Assembly: GCF_000720175.1 (NCBI RefSeq)
Contig: NZ_JOIX01000015.1
Span: forward strand, 62,001-126,000
Direction of reading: 5' to 3'
DNA from: Streptomyces sp. NRRL S-337
GTDB lineage: Bacteria; Actinomycetota; Actinomycetes; Streptomycetales; Streptomycetaceae
DNA length: 64,000 bases
Below the pieces are notes generated by a model. It had not been told where the DNA came from. It ran no database searches and was given only the letters and a program-made list of their open reading frames with translations. Numbering within the stretch: the stretch's first letter is position 1; every line of letters begins with the position of its first letter. Shown in pieces: positions 9,510-18,120 of this stretch. Position numbers and translations under genes: made by a program.

Positions 9510-9549
9510 GGCCGTGGCCGCAGTGGGAACACTGCGGCCACGGCCTTTT
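9510..9549 (+). terminator. tmk terminator
   Basis: Perfect 16-bp stem with GGAA tetraloop (GGCCGTGGCCGCAGTG and its complement) followed by TTTT. Confidence 0.85.
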
Positions 9550-9758
9550 CGCGGCCTTCCACGGGGTCCTGCGCAGCGCCTCCGCGGGGCCGCGCGGGCT
9601 CCGTCCGACTGCCCCGGCACCGGCTTCCGGATTCGTTTGTCAGTGGGTTGCACCACAATGGGTCAGGTCGCGGGCGACGCGCGGACGGCGATCCCGGCCG
9701 TGGCGCCGACCGGCGGTCACAGACACGAAGACACCGGAGAAGAGGAACGGCGGCAGCG

Positions 9759-11012
9759 ATGGCGGTGTGGGACGACGTGGTCGGCCAGGAGCGGGTGACG
9801 GCTCAGCTGGCCGCTGCCGCGCGGGACGCGGACGCCCTCGTCACCGCCGAGGCGGAGGGCCGGGCCCGCGCCTCGGAGGGCCGGTCCGGGACGCCGTCCC
9901 CGGGCGAGCGGAGCGGTGCCTCCCAGATGACGCACGCCTGGCTGTTCACGGGGCCGCCCGGCTCCGGCCGGGCCACCGCCGCGCGTGCCTTCGCCGCCTC
10001 CCTGCAGTGCGTCAGCCCCGACCGCGCCCTCGGTGGCGCCCCCGGCTGCGGCTTCTGCGACGGCTGCCACACCACCCAGGTGGGCACGCACGCCGATGTC
10101 GAGATCGTCCGTACGGACCTGCTGTCCATCGGCGTGAAGGAGACCCGCGACCTGGTCCGCCGGTCCTCGCTCTCCCCGGCCGGCGGCCGTTGGCAGGTGA
10201 TCGTCCTGGAGGACGCCGACCGCCTCACCGAAGGCGCCGGCAACGTCCTCCTCAAGGCCGTCGAGGAGCCCGCGCCCCGCACGGTCTGGCTGCTCTGCGC
10301 GCCCTCCATCGAGGACGTCCTCCCCACCATCCGCTCCCGCTGCCGCCACCTCTCCCTGCGGACCCCGCCGGTCGCCGCGGTCGCCGACGTCCTCGTCCGC
10401 CGGGACGGCATCGCCCCGGAGGCTGCCGACCGTGCCGCCCGCGCCACCCAGGGCCATATCGACCGGGCCCGCCGCCTGGCCACCGACGAGCGCGCCCGCG
10501 CCCGCCGCGCCGCCGTCCTGAAGCTCCCGCTCCGCATCGACGACATCGGGGGCTGCCTCAAGGCCGCCCAGGAGCTGATCGACGCCGCGGGGGAGGACGC
10601 CAAGCAGGTCGCCGAGGAGGTCGACACCAAGGAGACCGAGGAGCTGCGCGCCGCGCTCGGCGCCGCCGCCGGGACGGGCGGCCGGCTGCCCCGGGGCACC
10701 GCCGGCGCCATGAAGGAGCTCCAGGACAAGCAGAAGCGCCGCTCGACCCGCACCCAGCGCGACAGCCTCGACCTGGCCCTGGTCGACCTCACCGGCTTCT
10801 ACCGGGATGTCCTCGCCCTCCAGATGGGCGCCTCGGTCCCGCTCGCCAACGACGAGGTGCGCGACAGCCTGGAGCGCATCGCCGCCGGTTCCACCCCCCA
10901 GCGCACCCTCCGCCGGATAGAAGCGGTGATCGCCTGCCGAGAGGCCCTGGACCGCAACGTCGCGCCCCTCCTGGCGGTCGAGGCGATGACCGCCGCCCTC
11001 CGCGCCGGCTGA
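9759..11012 (+). CDS. holB: DNA polymerase III subunit delta'
   Basis: 417 aa. It starts MAVWDDVVGQERV, the usual start of actinobacterial delta prime; a longer in-frame start lacks conservation. An AAA+ fold is visible: GPPGSGRATAARAF (a Walker A with Arg for Lys, as in non-hydrolysing delta prime), a CGFCDGCHTTQ zinc module, VLEDADRLTEGAGNVLLKAVEEP and a sensor region ending IRSRCRHLSLR. It is the clamp-loader subunit that, with gamma/tau and delta, loads the beta sliding clamp. It follows tmk, with a terminator between them, so it probably has its own promoter. Confidence 0.95.
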   Translation: MAVWDDVVGQERVTAQLAAAARDADALVTAEAEGRARASEGRSGTPSPGERSGASQMTHAWLFTGPPGSGRATAARAFAASLQCVSPDRALGGAPGCGFCDGCHTTQVGTHADVEIVRTDLLSIGVKETRDLVRRSSLSPAGGRWQVIVLEDADRLTEGAGNVLLKAVEEPAPRTVWLLCAPSIEDVLPTIRSRCRHLSLRTPPVAAVADVLVRRDGIAPEAADRAARATQGHIDRARRLATDERARARRAAVLKLPLRIDDIGGCLKAAQELIDAAGEDAKQVAEEVDTKETEELRAALGAAAGTGGRLPRGTAGAMKELQDKQKRRSTRTQRDSLDLALVDLTGFYRDVLALQMGASVPLANDEVRDSLERIAAGSTPQRTLRRIEAVIACREALDRNVAPLLAVEAMTAALRAG

Positions 11013-11136
11013 CCTGACCACCTGCCCTCGCCCCTCGTAAAGCCGCAGCGGGCACCCCGCCCACCCGCCCAGCCACCACTCCACCTGGCCAGCCACCACT
11101 CAGCACCCGCCAACAGCCCACCCGCACCCGCTCTTC

Positions 11137-11192
11137 AGCGCCACCACCGAAGCGTCACCACCGAAGCGCCACCACCGAAGCGTCACCACCGA
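11137..11192. repeat. Four tandem copies of a 14-bp unit
   Basis: Four contiguous units AGCGYCACCACCGA, where the fifth base alternates C,T,C,T, so the array is also a two-copy 28-bp repeat. It lies inside the 365-base C-rich stretch (11013-11377) before the S33 peptidase gene. The flanks hold decayed copies. No gene is seen in this stretch. Confidence 0.85.
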
Positions 11193-11377
11193 TGAAGCAC
11201 CACCCAAGACGCCTCACCCTCAAGACGCACCACCGCCGAAGCACCGCCCAAGACCCACTACTGAAGATCCACCCCCAAGACGCACCACCACGAGGTACCC
11301 GCCACCCCCCACCACCGGCTCTCCCGGCTACCAGACCCAGGCTCCAGCTTCCAGGGACCGCGACCAAGGGACCGTCC

Positions 11378-12967
11378 ATGGCCACCAGCCGTCTGCTCCG
11401 CACCTCCGCCGCTGTCGTGGCGGCCACCGCTCTGCTGATGTCCGGCTGCTCCTCGGGCAGTTCGTCCCCTGATGCCCACGCGTCCCCGGGCCGTACGACG
11501 GAGGCCGGCGCCCAGCGGCCCGCCGACGACGCCACCCTGCAGCCCCTGCCCGCCGCGATCCCGGCCGACCTGCGCCCGTACTACGACCAGAAGCTGACCT
11601 GGCACCCCTGCGGGGTCGCCGGCTTCGAGTGCGCGACGATGAAGGCCCCCCTGGATTACGCGCACCCCTCCGCGGCCACCGACCTGAAGCTCGCGGTGGC
11701 CCGTAAGAAGGCCACCGGCCCCGGCAGCCGGCTCGGCTCCCTCATGGTCAACCCGGGCGGCCCCGGCGGTTCGGCGATCGACTACCTCCAGCAGTACGCC
11801 CCGCAGCCCGCGTCGGTCCGCGCCCGCTACGACATGGTGGCGATGGACCCGCGCGGCGTGGCCCGCAGCGAACCGGTCGAGTGCCTCACCAACCCGCAGA
11901 TGGACCGCTACACCCAGACCGACCAGACCCCGGATACACCGGCCGAGGTCAACAAGCTCGTCACCTCGTACCGCGACTTCGCCAAGGGCTGCCAGGCCCG
12001 TTCCGGCAAGGTGCTCCGGCATGTCTCCACGATCGAGGCGGCCCGTGACATGGACGTCCTGCGCGCCGTCCTGGGCGACAAGAAGCTGACGTACGTCGGC
12101 GCCTCCTACGGCACCTTCCTCGGAGCCACCTACGCCGGCCTCTACCCCTCCCGCACCGGCCGCATCGTGCTGGACGGCGCCGTGAACCCGGCGCTGGACT
12201 CCCGCACGATCAACCTCGACCAGACCAAGGGCTTCAACACCGCCTTCGCCGCGTTCGCCGCGGACTGCGTCAAGAAGAAGGACTGCCCGCTCGGCCACAA
12301 GAACGCCGAGGACGCCGGCAAGCGGCTCGCCGCCCTGTTCAAGAAGCTCGACGCCCACCCGGTGGAGACGGGCGAGGCCCGCAAGCTCACCGAATCCCTG
12401 GCCACCACGGGCGTCATCGCCGCGATGTACGACCAGCGCGCCTGGCCGGTCCTGCGCGAATACCTCGCCCAGGCCGAGGCGGGCAACGGCCGCGGGCTGC
12501 TCACCCTCTCGGACAGCTACTACGAGCGCGACCCCAGCGGTAAGTACGCCAACCAGATGTACGCGAACCCCGCCGTCAACTGCCTCGACCTGGCGCCCAC
12601 CTTCACCGGCCCAGACCAGGTCCGCAGCGCCCTCCCCGCCTTCCGCAAGGCCTCCCCGGTCTTCGGCGAGAGCTTCGCCTGGTCCGCGCTGAGCTGCGCG
12701 TACTGGCCGGTGAAGGCCACCGGCACGGCCCACCGCATCCCGGCCAAGGGCGCCGCCCCGATCGTCGTCGTCGGCACCACCCGCGACCCGGCCACCCCGT
12801 ACGCCTGGGCCCAGGCCCTCGCCGCCCAGCTCTCCAGCGCCACCCTCCTCACCTACGAGGGCGACGGCCACACCGCCTACGGCCGCGGCAGCACGTGCAT
12901 CGACAACGCGATCAACACCTACCTCCTGACCGGCACCACCCCGCCCAAGAACAAGCACTGCACCTGA
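11378..12967 (+). CDS. Secreted S33 family peptidase lipoprotein (tripeptidyl aminopeptidase-like)
   Basis: 529 aa. The ATG at 11378 gives a lipoprotein signal peptide with lipobox MSGC (Cys24). The mature protein is an alpha/beta hydrolase: oxyanion region MVNPGGPGGSA, nucleophile in GASYGTFLGATYAG, and a C-terminal TAP-like domain with the acid/histidine region (VVGTTRDPATPYAWA, then YEGDGHTAYGRGSTC). Several cysteines in the C-terminal half suggest disulfides. Such enzymes remove tripeptides from the N-terminus of extracellular peptides. It is one of several paralogues usual in Streptomyces, and it ends shortly before the tRNA. Confidence 0.9.
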   Translation: MATSRLLRTSAAVVAATALLMSGCSSGSSSPDAHASPGRTTEAGAQRPADDATLQPLPAAIPADLRPYYDQKLTWHPCGVAGFECATMKAPLDYAHPSAATDLKLAVARKKATGPGSRLGSLMVNPGGPGGSAIDYLQQYAPQPASVRARYDMVAMDPRGVARSEPVECLTNPQMDRYTQTDQTPDTPAEVNKLVTSYRDFAKGCQARSGKVLRHVSTIEAARDMDVLRAVLGDKKLTYVGASYGTFLGATYAGLYPSRTGRIVLDGAVNPALDSRTINLDQTKGFNTAFAAFAADCVKKKDCPLGHKNAEDAGKRLAALFKKLDAHPVETGEARKLTESLATTGVIAAMYDQRAWPVLREYLAQAEAGNGRGLLTLSDSYYERDPSGKYANQMYANPAVNCLDLAPTFTGPDQVRSALPAFRKASPVFGESFAWSALSCAYWPVKATGTAHRIPAKGAAPIVVVGTTRDPATPYAWAQALAAQLSSATLLTYEGDGHTAYGRGSTCIDNAINTYLLTGTTPPKNKHCT

Positions 12968-13038
12968 CCGCGCCCCGCCCCGCCGCGTGACCCGCCCCAC
13001 ACCCCTCCCCGCCCACCTCTGACCAGCCCCGCAACCGG

Positions 13039-13069
13039 TTACGAACCACCCCTCAGTGGTGTGTAGACT
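13039..13069 (+). promoter_or_regulatory. Candidate tRNA-Thr promoter
   Basis: TAGACT at 13064-13069 is a good -10 hexamer about 15 bases before the mature tRNA. The -35 (TTACGA, 13039-13044) is weak and widely spaced. Confidence 0.45.
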
Positions 13070-13083
13070 GGGCCGCGCACCAC

Positions 13084-13157
13084 GCCGCCTTAGCTCAGTT
13101 GGCCAGAGCAACGCACTCGTAATGCGTAGGTCTCGGGTTCGAATCCCGAAGGCGGCT
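13084..13157 (+). tRNA. tRNA-Thr (anticodon CGT)
   Basis: Full cloverleaf. The acceptor GCCGCCT pairs with AGGCGGC. The D-loop is TAGCTCAGTTGGC, and the anticodon stem ACGCA/TGCGT encloses CTCGTAA with anticodon CGT at 13118-13120. The T-arm reads CTCGGGTTCGAATCCCGAA. It reads the ACG codon. CCA is not encoded. No integrase or attachment-site duplication is visible beside it. Confidence 0.97.
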
Positions 13158-13162
13158 CCGCG

Positions 13163-13199
13163 GAAAAGCCCAGGTCACGCTATGTGGCCTGGGCTTTTT
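13163..13199 (+). terminator. tRNA-Thr terminator
   Basis: Stem AAAGCCCAGG..CAC paired with GTGGCCTGGGCTTT, followed by a T-run. Confidence 0.85.
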
Positions 13200-13646
13200 G
13201 CGATGTCTGGTGGGCTGGCGACGGGCTCGGTCGTGGTCTCAGTCGTGGTCGCGCGGCGGAGGGCGGTCGTGGTGAAGGCGATGGTCAGCAGGGCGGCGGT
13301 GGTGGCAGGGCGGGCGCCACATGCCGACGTGCGGACGTAGGCGCTGTTGTGGGTGCGGCGGTGGTCGCCAGGGCACCGATCTGCATGATCAACCAGGGGG
13401 CGTCCGAGCCCCGTACGGCCAGGTAGCCCCGGGGCTTGGGGGCGGGCAGGACGACGGCGTCTCGCGGGCCGACGGGTCGGAGGGGCGGCGGGTCCGGTCG
13501 CGGAAGCCGGCGAGCCGGCGCCGTGGGGCCGAGGGGCCAAGGGGCCGGGCAGGGCGGGGGCAGACGTAGCGTCAGGTCGTCGGGAGCCGCTTGTTGTTGC
13601 CCGCTGCTGCTGCGGTAGGGCTTGGTGGGTGCTGAGGCTGGTGGGC
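13200..13646. other. No convincing gene after tRNA-Thr
   Basis: About 450 bases with biased, repetitive composition (GGTCGTGGT and GGGGCGGCGGG runs). Open frames exist on both strands, but none shows a ribosome site or a recognisable protein. It may be a decayed gene. Confidence 0.5.
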
Positions 13647-14108
13647 CTAGTGAGCCTTGAGGGCCTGGTGGCCGTCCTTGGTGACCGTGAGGTGCTTGGG
13701 GACCTCGACCGTGAATCTGGCGTCGCAGAGGGCGAGTCCGCTGCAGCCGGCGTCGATGTCGAGGATGTCGCCCTTGAGCGTCCACTTCAGGTGCACGGTG
13801 CCCGCGGCGGAGTCGAACCAGCGGGTGACCTTGATGTCCTTGCGGTCCGTCGCCACCAGTTTCGTCGCGACCTCGTGGGTCTGCAGCTTCAAGGACGTGC
13901 CGGCGTACGGGAAGCGCTTCGATTCCGGCTTCGCGGTTTTGGCGTCCACGGAACAGCCGGTGAGGCCGAGTACCGCGACAGCTGCGAAGGCAACGGCGGC
14001 CGCCGTGACGGATGCGGCGGTGCGGGATGTGCGTGTGGGGGTGGGGATGGAGGTCGAGTTGAGGGTGGGGGCGGGGACTTGGGCGGGGGACGGTACGCCT
14101 GAGGACAT
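13647..14108 (-). CDS. Small secreted lipoprotein of unknown function
   Basis: 153 aa. The ATG at 14108 has GGAG seven bases upstream. A long Ser/Thr/Pro-rich N-terminus is followed by a hydrophobic helix ending in a lipobox LTGC near residue 51. The mature part has a cysteine pair (CSGLALC) and a C-terminus predicted to be beta-rich. The unusually long n-region may mean that the true start is further downstream. No family is recognised. Its neighbour downstream on the chromosome is a two-component system, which could control it (inference). Confidence 0.7.
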   Translation of the reverse strand: MSSGVPSPAQVPAPTLNSTSIPTPTRTSRTAASVTAAAVAFAAVAVLGLTGCSVDAKTAKPESKRFPYAGTSLKLQTHEVATKLVATDRKDIKVTRWFDSAAGTVHLKWTLKGDILDIDAGCSGLALCDARFTVEVPKHLTVTKDGHQALKAH

Positions 14109-14274
14109 CGGAATCTCCGGTTGTACGTGTTCGGCTGGGGAGCGGTGGCTCCGAGGAGAGGATTCCGGGGCGCGGTGGCCGGCACATCTGCCGATCGGTA
14201 GATATCGCGGAGTCAGATATCGCGGAGGCTGGTGTGGGGAGGGAGCGGGCGTCACTTGGTGAGGGGAGGACTCC

Positions 14275-15687
14275 TCAGCGGGTGGGCGGCGTGGGCAGTA
14301 GGCAGCGCACGTGCCAGCCCTTTCCGTTTCCGTGCGGGCCGGCTTCGAGGGTGCCGCCGAGGGCGCTGACGCGTTCGGCGAGGCCGGCGAGGCCGGTGCC
14401 GCCGCCCTGGCGGGGGCTGCGGGCGGATGTGGCTCGACCTGCGGTGTTCGTGACCGAGATCTTGAGGGTGCGGTCGGCGGTCCGGCCGACGGAGACCTCG
14501 ACCCGGTCTGCCCGCGGGGCATGGCGGCGTACGTTGGTCAGCGCCTCCAGCACCACTCGGTACGCGGTGTCCTCGGCCTCTCGGGTGAGGCTGTCGGTGC
14601 CGGTGAGCTCAGTGAGCTCGGTGAGCTCCAGTGTGACCTCGGCGGGTGTCATGGACGAGAAACGGTCGACGAGTTCCGGCAGATCGGTCAGGCCGTGGGG
14701 GCGGGTGGGTGGCGGTTCGGTTGGTTCCCGTTGGCTAGGTGGTTCGCTTCCGGCGCTTCCCTCTTTCCCATCGCTCCGCTCGCGACTTTCTGCCGTACGT
14801 AGCGCTGCCACCGTACGGTCCATGGATTCCAGGGCCCGCAGCCCGGCCTGCTCGATGCGTTCGAGCAGGGCGCGGTGTTGTTCCTGCTGATCCTGCTGAT
14901 CCTGCCATTCCTGTTGGGGATGGTGTTGGTGTTGGTGGGGTGGGTTGGGGGCGTTGGTGGTTGGGGTTCGGGTTGGGGGCGAGGGTGCGGGGGCGGTGAA
15001 TTGGGCTGCCTGTGCTTCCAGAACGATGCCGGTCACTTCGTGGGCGACGAAATCGTGGAGGTCGCGGGCGACTTCGAGGCGTTGTTCGCGGCGGGCCAGG
15101 GCCACCGCGTGCGCACGGCGGGTGTCCAGCGACCGCAGGTAGACGCCGACGCCGGTCGCGCAGGCTGCTGGGAAGAAGGCCAGCGCGGCGACGAAGATCG
15201 ATTCCTTGAGCCCGGTGTGCGGCGCGTGCAGGGTGAAGCGCAGGGGCAGCAGCACCGCCGCGGCGCCGGTCAGGCCGCCGACCAGGCCCACTCGGGAGCC
15301 GGGCACCTGGCGTACCGCCCGCCCCAGGAGAACGAGCAGTGCCACCGTCTCGAAGGGGAGCCAGAGGACGACGAGGCCCGGCGGCCCGAAGTACGCGAGG
15401 TCGGCGGCGAGCGAGAGCAGCGCCGTGCCGGCCGCTACGTGGGCGAGTTCGTACCGGCGTATCGGCCAGGAGAGCAGTGAGACGACGGTGGTCAGTGCGG
15501 CCAGGATGGCGAGTGGGGCGGCGCCGGGCGGGGCGAGGAGTGCGGGGGCGAGCAGCAGTACCGCGGCGGTCGTTGCCCATGCCCGGCGGAAGCGGCCATT
15601 CCGTTGGACCGACTGGCTTTGGTGCGGTGTGTGGCTACCTCGCTCTGCGGCCCGGGGCTGCCGGGGCGGGGTGATGGACGGCGTCAT
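14275..15687 (-). CDS. NarL-type sensor histidine kinase
   Basis: 470 aa. Five or six N-terminal transmembrane helices (residues about 38-185) with almost no extracellular loop lead to a HisKA_3 dimerisation box, ARDLHDFVAHEVTG, with phospho-acceptor His211. A low-complexity Pro/Thr/Asn/His/Gln insert (about 231-280, including HQHQHHPQQEWQDQQDQQEQ) follows and is unusual for the family. The C-terminal HATPase has EALTNVRRHAP (N box) and GGTGLAGLAERV (G2 box). Its ATG overlaps the response-regulator stop (ATGA), so the pair is translationally coupled. The signal is unknown. Confidence 0.92.
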   Translation of the reverse strand: MTPSITPPRQPRAAERGSHTPHQSQSVQRNGRFRRAWATTAAVLLLAPALLAPPGAAPLAILAALTTVVSLLSWPIRRYELAHVAAGTALLSLAADLAYFGPPGLVVLWLPFETVALLVLLGRAVRQVPGSRVGLVGGLTGAAAVLLPLRFTLHAPHTGLKESIFVAALAFFPAACATGVGVYLRSLDTRRAHAVALARREQRLEVARDLHDFVAHEVTGIVLEAQAAQFTAPAPSPPTRTPTTNAPNPPHQHQHHPQQEWQDQQDQQEQHRALLERIEQAGLRALESMDRTVAALRTAESRERSDGKEGSAGSEPPSQREPTEPPPTRPHGLTDLPELVDRFSSMTPAEVTLELTELTELTGTDSLTREAEDTAYRVVLEALTNVRRHAPRADRVEVSVGRTADRTLKISVTNTAGRATSARSPRQGGGTGLAGLAERVSALGGTLEAGPHGNGKGWHVRCLLPTPPTR

Positions 15688-16433
15688 CGCGACGGTCCCG
15701 ATGGTCCCAGTGGTCCTGGCGGACCCGATGGTCCCGGCGGTCCCAGCGGTCCCGACGGTCCCGGCGGTCCGGGAGTGCGGCCGGTGGCGTAACCCAGTTC
15801 CCAGGCCCGGACCGCGATCCCCACCCGATTGCGGACCTGCAACTTCCGCTGAATGCTGGCGATATGGGTCTTGACCGTGCCCGCGGAGATGAACAACTCG
15901 CCGGCGATATCCGAATTGGTCTTTCCCTCGGCGACCTTTCCCGCGATTTCCCGCTCCCGTTCGGTCAGCACGGAATCACGGCGCCGGGCGCGACGGTCCG
16001 ACGTGCTTCCCGTGACGTGCTGTAACAGCCGTACGGTGATCGACGGGCTGATCAGGCTGTCGCCGGCCATTGCCGCCCGCACCGCCTCGATCAGCATTGC
16101 CGGCCCGGACCGTTTGAGCAGAAAGCCCGAGGCGCCGAAACGCAGCGCGGGATAGACGTATTCGTCGAGGTCGAAGGTGGTGACGACCACGACGCGTACC
16201 GGGTGCGCCGAGGCGGGATCGGCCAGCCGACGGGTCACTTCCAGGCCGTCGAGGCGTGGCATGCGGATATCCACCAACGCCACATCGGGCGCGAGGGCCC
16301 GGCCCAACTCGACGGCGGCCACTCCGTTCGCCGCTTCGCCGACCACTTCCATGTCGGGCTGGCTCTCCAGAATGCGGCGTATCCCCCGGCGGACCATCTC
16401 CTGGTCGTCGGCGATCAGCAAGCGAATGGTCAC
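15684..16433 (-). CDS. NarL/LuxR family response regulator with collagen-like C-terminal tail
   Basis: 249 aa. The GTG at 16433 begins VTIRLLIADDQEMVRRG, the usual start of NarL receivers; an in-frame ATG at 16478 is possible, and neither has a clear ribosome site. The receiver has acidic pair Asp9/Asp10, phospho-acceptor Asp55 (ALVDIRMP), Thr/Lys switch residues (VVTTFD, LLKRS). The output domain is LuxR-type (LTEREREIAGKVAEGKTNSD to TVKTHIASIQRKLQV). After the normal end, about Gly216, there are nine perfect Gly-Pro-X triplets (residues 222-248) and a final Arg. Collagen-like repeats are not expected on a cytoplasmic regulator. It is translationally coupled to the kinase. Confidence 0.92.
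   Translation of the reverse strand: MTIRLLIADDQEMVRRGIRRILESQPDMEVVGEAANGVAAVELGRALAPDVALVDIRMPRLDGLEVTRRLADPASAHPVRVVVVTTFDLDEYVYPALRFGASGFLLKRSGPAMLIEAVRAAMAGDSLISPSITVRLLQHVTGSTSDRRARRRDSVLTEREREIAGKVAEGKTNSDIAGELFISAGTVKTHIASIQRKLQVRNRVGIAVRAWELGYATGRTPGPPGPSGPLGPPGPSGPPGPLGPSGPSR
15690..15776. repeat. 9-bp repeat encoding the Gly-Pro-X tail
   Basis: Degenerate tandem GGTCCCNNN units (plus-strand view) at the 3' end of the response-regulator gene. Unequal exchange here would change the tail length in multiples of three residues without breaking the frame. Confidence 0.75.
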
Positions 16434-16970
16434 GGGGAGGAATTCTGCCGTACCGGCCTTGGCGCCGTACTGCGTCATGGCGCCGAACCGCACCGCAGCG
16501 CCGTACCGCACCGCTCCCGGCCTACCGCAGAACCCGGTGCTTGGCGAGGCGGCCGGGCGCGGCCTCGTGGATACGGCTGGCGGGTCACCGGAATGGACGC
16601 GTGCCCGCAGGCCGTTCACCGACCTCCCCGCTCACCTCGCCCCCTCCTCCCGGCCCTGCCCTGACCTGCGGAAAGCTGCGTAAAGGCGCCGTGACGAGCC
16701 AGGGGTGCAGCCGCTCGGGCGCGGCCGTCGCCGGACCGTTCGCGTGGCCGACTCGCCGGCCCGCAGGCACGTTGAACAGAAAGGCCCACCGGTCAGGGCC
16801 CGCGTGGAGGGATCCCAGTGGCGCCATACGGGAGCCCCGGCGGTGCCCTACGGGAGCCCCCAGGGACGCCTACGGAGCCGTGCGGGGCGCGCCATACAGG
16901 GCCTACCTGATGGGCCCATGTGATGGGCCTACCTGATCCCACGTGCCCGGACCGACCTGGAGGCTGCCGC
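16434..16970. other. Divergent promoter region with short direct repeats
   Basis: About 540 bases between the two-component operon and the phosphodiesterase gene. It contains GGGCCTACCTGAT twice (16899-16911 and 16925-16937) and two ACGGGAGCCCC copies just upstream. No gene is seen. Regulatory sites are likely but not assigned. Confidence 0.5.
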
Positions 16971-17855
16971 ATGCTTCGGAGATCGTTGCGGATACCGGCC
17001 GCCGGAGTCGCGTACCTGGTGACGGCGGCGATATCGTCGTCGGCCATGGCGCCGGGGCCGGAGGAGTACGCGGACGTCGCCGTGAGCAGCGGGGCGCGGG
17101 CCGGGCCCGGCACCCCCGCCGCCATGGTCATCGCGCACCGCGGCGCCTCCCGTTACGCACCGGAGAACACGCTGGCCGCCGTGGACGCGGCACATCGCCG
17201 CGGCCTCATATGGGTCGAGAACGACGTGCAGCGCACCAAGGACGGCCGGCTGGTGGTGATCCACGACACCACGCTCAAGCGGACCACGGATGCCGCGAAG
17301 GTGTTCCCCGGGCGGGCGCCCTGGCGGGTGGGGGATTTCACGGCCGCCGAGATCGCTCGGCTGGATGCCGGGAGCTGGTTCGGCAAGCGGTTCGCGGGGG
17401 AGCGGGTGCCGACGCTCGCCGACTATCTGCGGCGTCTGGACCGTAACGGGCAGCGGCTTTTGCTGGAGATCAAGTCCCCTAAGGACTATCCCGGAATCGA
17501 GGCCCAGGTCGTCCGGGAACTGCGGTCCCACGGTTGGCTGGATCGCGACCATGTGCGGAGCCGACTGGTGGTGCAGAGCTTCCGCGTGGCCACCGTGAAG
17601 ACCGTGCATGCACTGGTACCACAGGTACGTACGGGAATCCTGGGGGCGCCCGATGTACGCAAACTGGCGGCCTACGCCCGCTTCGCCGACCAGATCAACC
17701 CCCGTATGTCAGCGCTGAGTTCGCGATGGCTGGCGGCGGTCCACCGGCTGCGCGGCCCGCACGGGCGCCCCTTGCAGGTCTACGCCTGGGACGTGGCGGA
17801 GAACACCAACGCGCGGGCGGTGCGCGCCCGGGGAATCGAAGGTGTTATTGAATAG
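16971..17855 (+). CDS. Secreted glycerophosphodiester phosphodiesterase
   Basis: 294 aa. The ATG at 16971 has GGAGG upstream. The N-terminus is a signal peptide or membrane anchor. The GDPD catalytic core is intact: IAHRGASRYAPENTLAA, the metal ligands in VENDVQRTKDG, VIHDTTLKRTT, and LLEIKSP. It hydrolyses deacylated phospholipids to glycerol-3-phosphate and an alcohol outside the cell. The protein stops at GIEGVIE, a few residues before the usual family end (GVxGIxTDRP), so the C-terminus is slightly clipped. It stands alone after a divergent promoter region. Confidence 0.9.
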   Translation: MLRRSLRIPAAGVAYLVTAAISSSAMAPGPEEYADVAVSSGARAGPGTPAAMVIAHRGASRYAPENTLAAVDAAHRRGLIWVENDVQRTKDGRLVVIHDTTLKRTTDAAKVFPGRAPWRVGDFTAAEIARLDAGSWFGKRFAGERVPTLADYLRRLDRNGQRLLLEIKSPKDYPGIEAQVVRELRSHGWLDRDHVRSRLVVQSFRVATVKTVHALVPQVRTGILGAPDVRKLAAYARFADQINPRMSALSSRWLAAVHRLRGPHGRPLQVYAWDVAENTNARAVRARGIEGVIE

Positions 17856-18120
17856 CGGGTGGCGTCCCCGACGGTCCGCCGGCCGGCTCCGGCCCCTGAC
17901 GGTGCGTGAAGGTGCTGTGGAGGGTGGATGGGTGCCGGGTGGCCGCGACAGGCGGGGATTTACGTGATTCCCACCGCGGAGCTAAGGTGCCTGAGATGTT
18001 CGACGCCGCCACCCTTCCCGTAAAAGAACTAAGACGCAGGATTTGGCTTTTGGGTTCCGATTTGCGGCCCGGTGCGGGCCAGCGTCCGGCTCCTCCCGTG
18101 GGCTCGTTCCGGGAGGCTTC

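Noticed and set aside
13084..13200. tRNA-Thr as an integration site for a genomic island covering 13.2-30 kb
   Set aside because: No integrase gene and no second copy of the tRNA 3' end was seen in the window.
13285..13646. Open frame on the minus strand after the lipoprotein gene (reading AVRGSDAPWLIMQ)
   Set aside because: No start with a ribosome site, continuous with a shadow frame of the lipoprotein gene, and composition is repeat-like.
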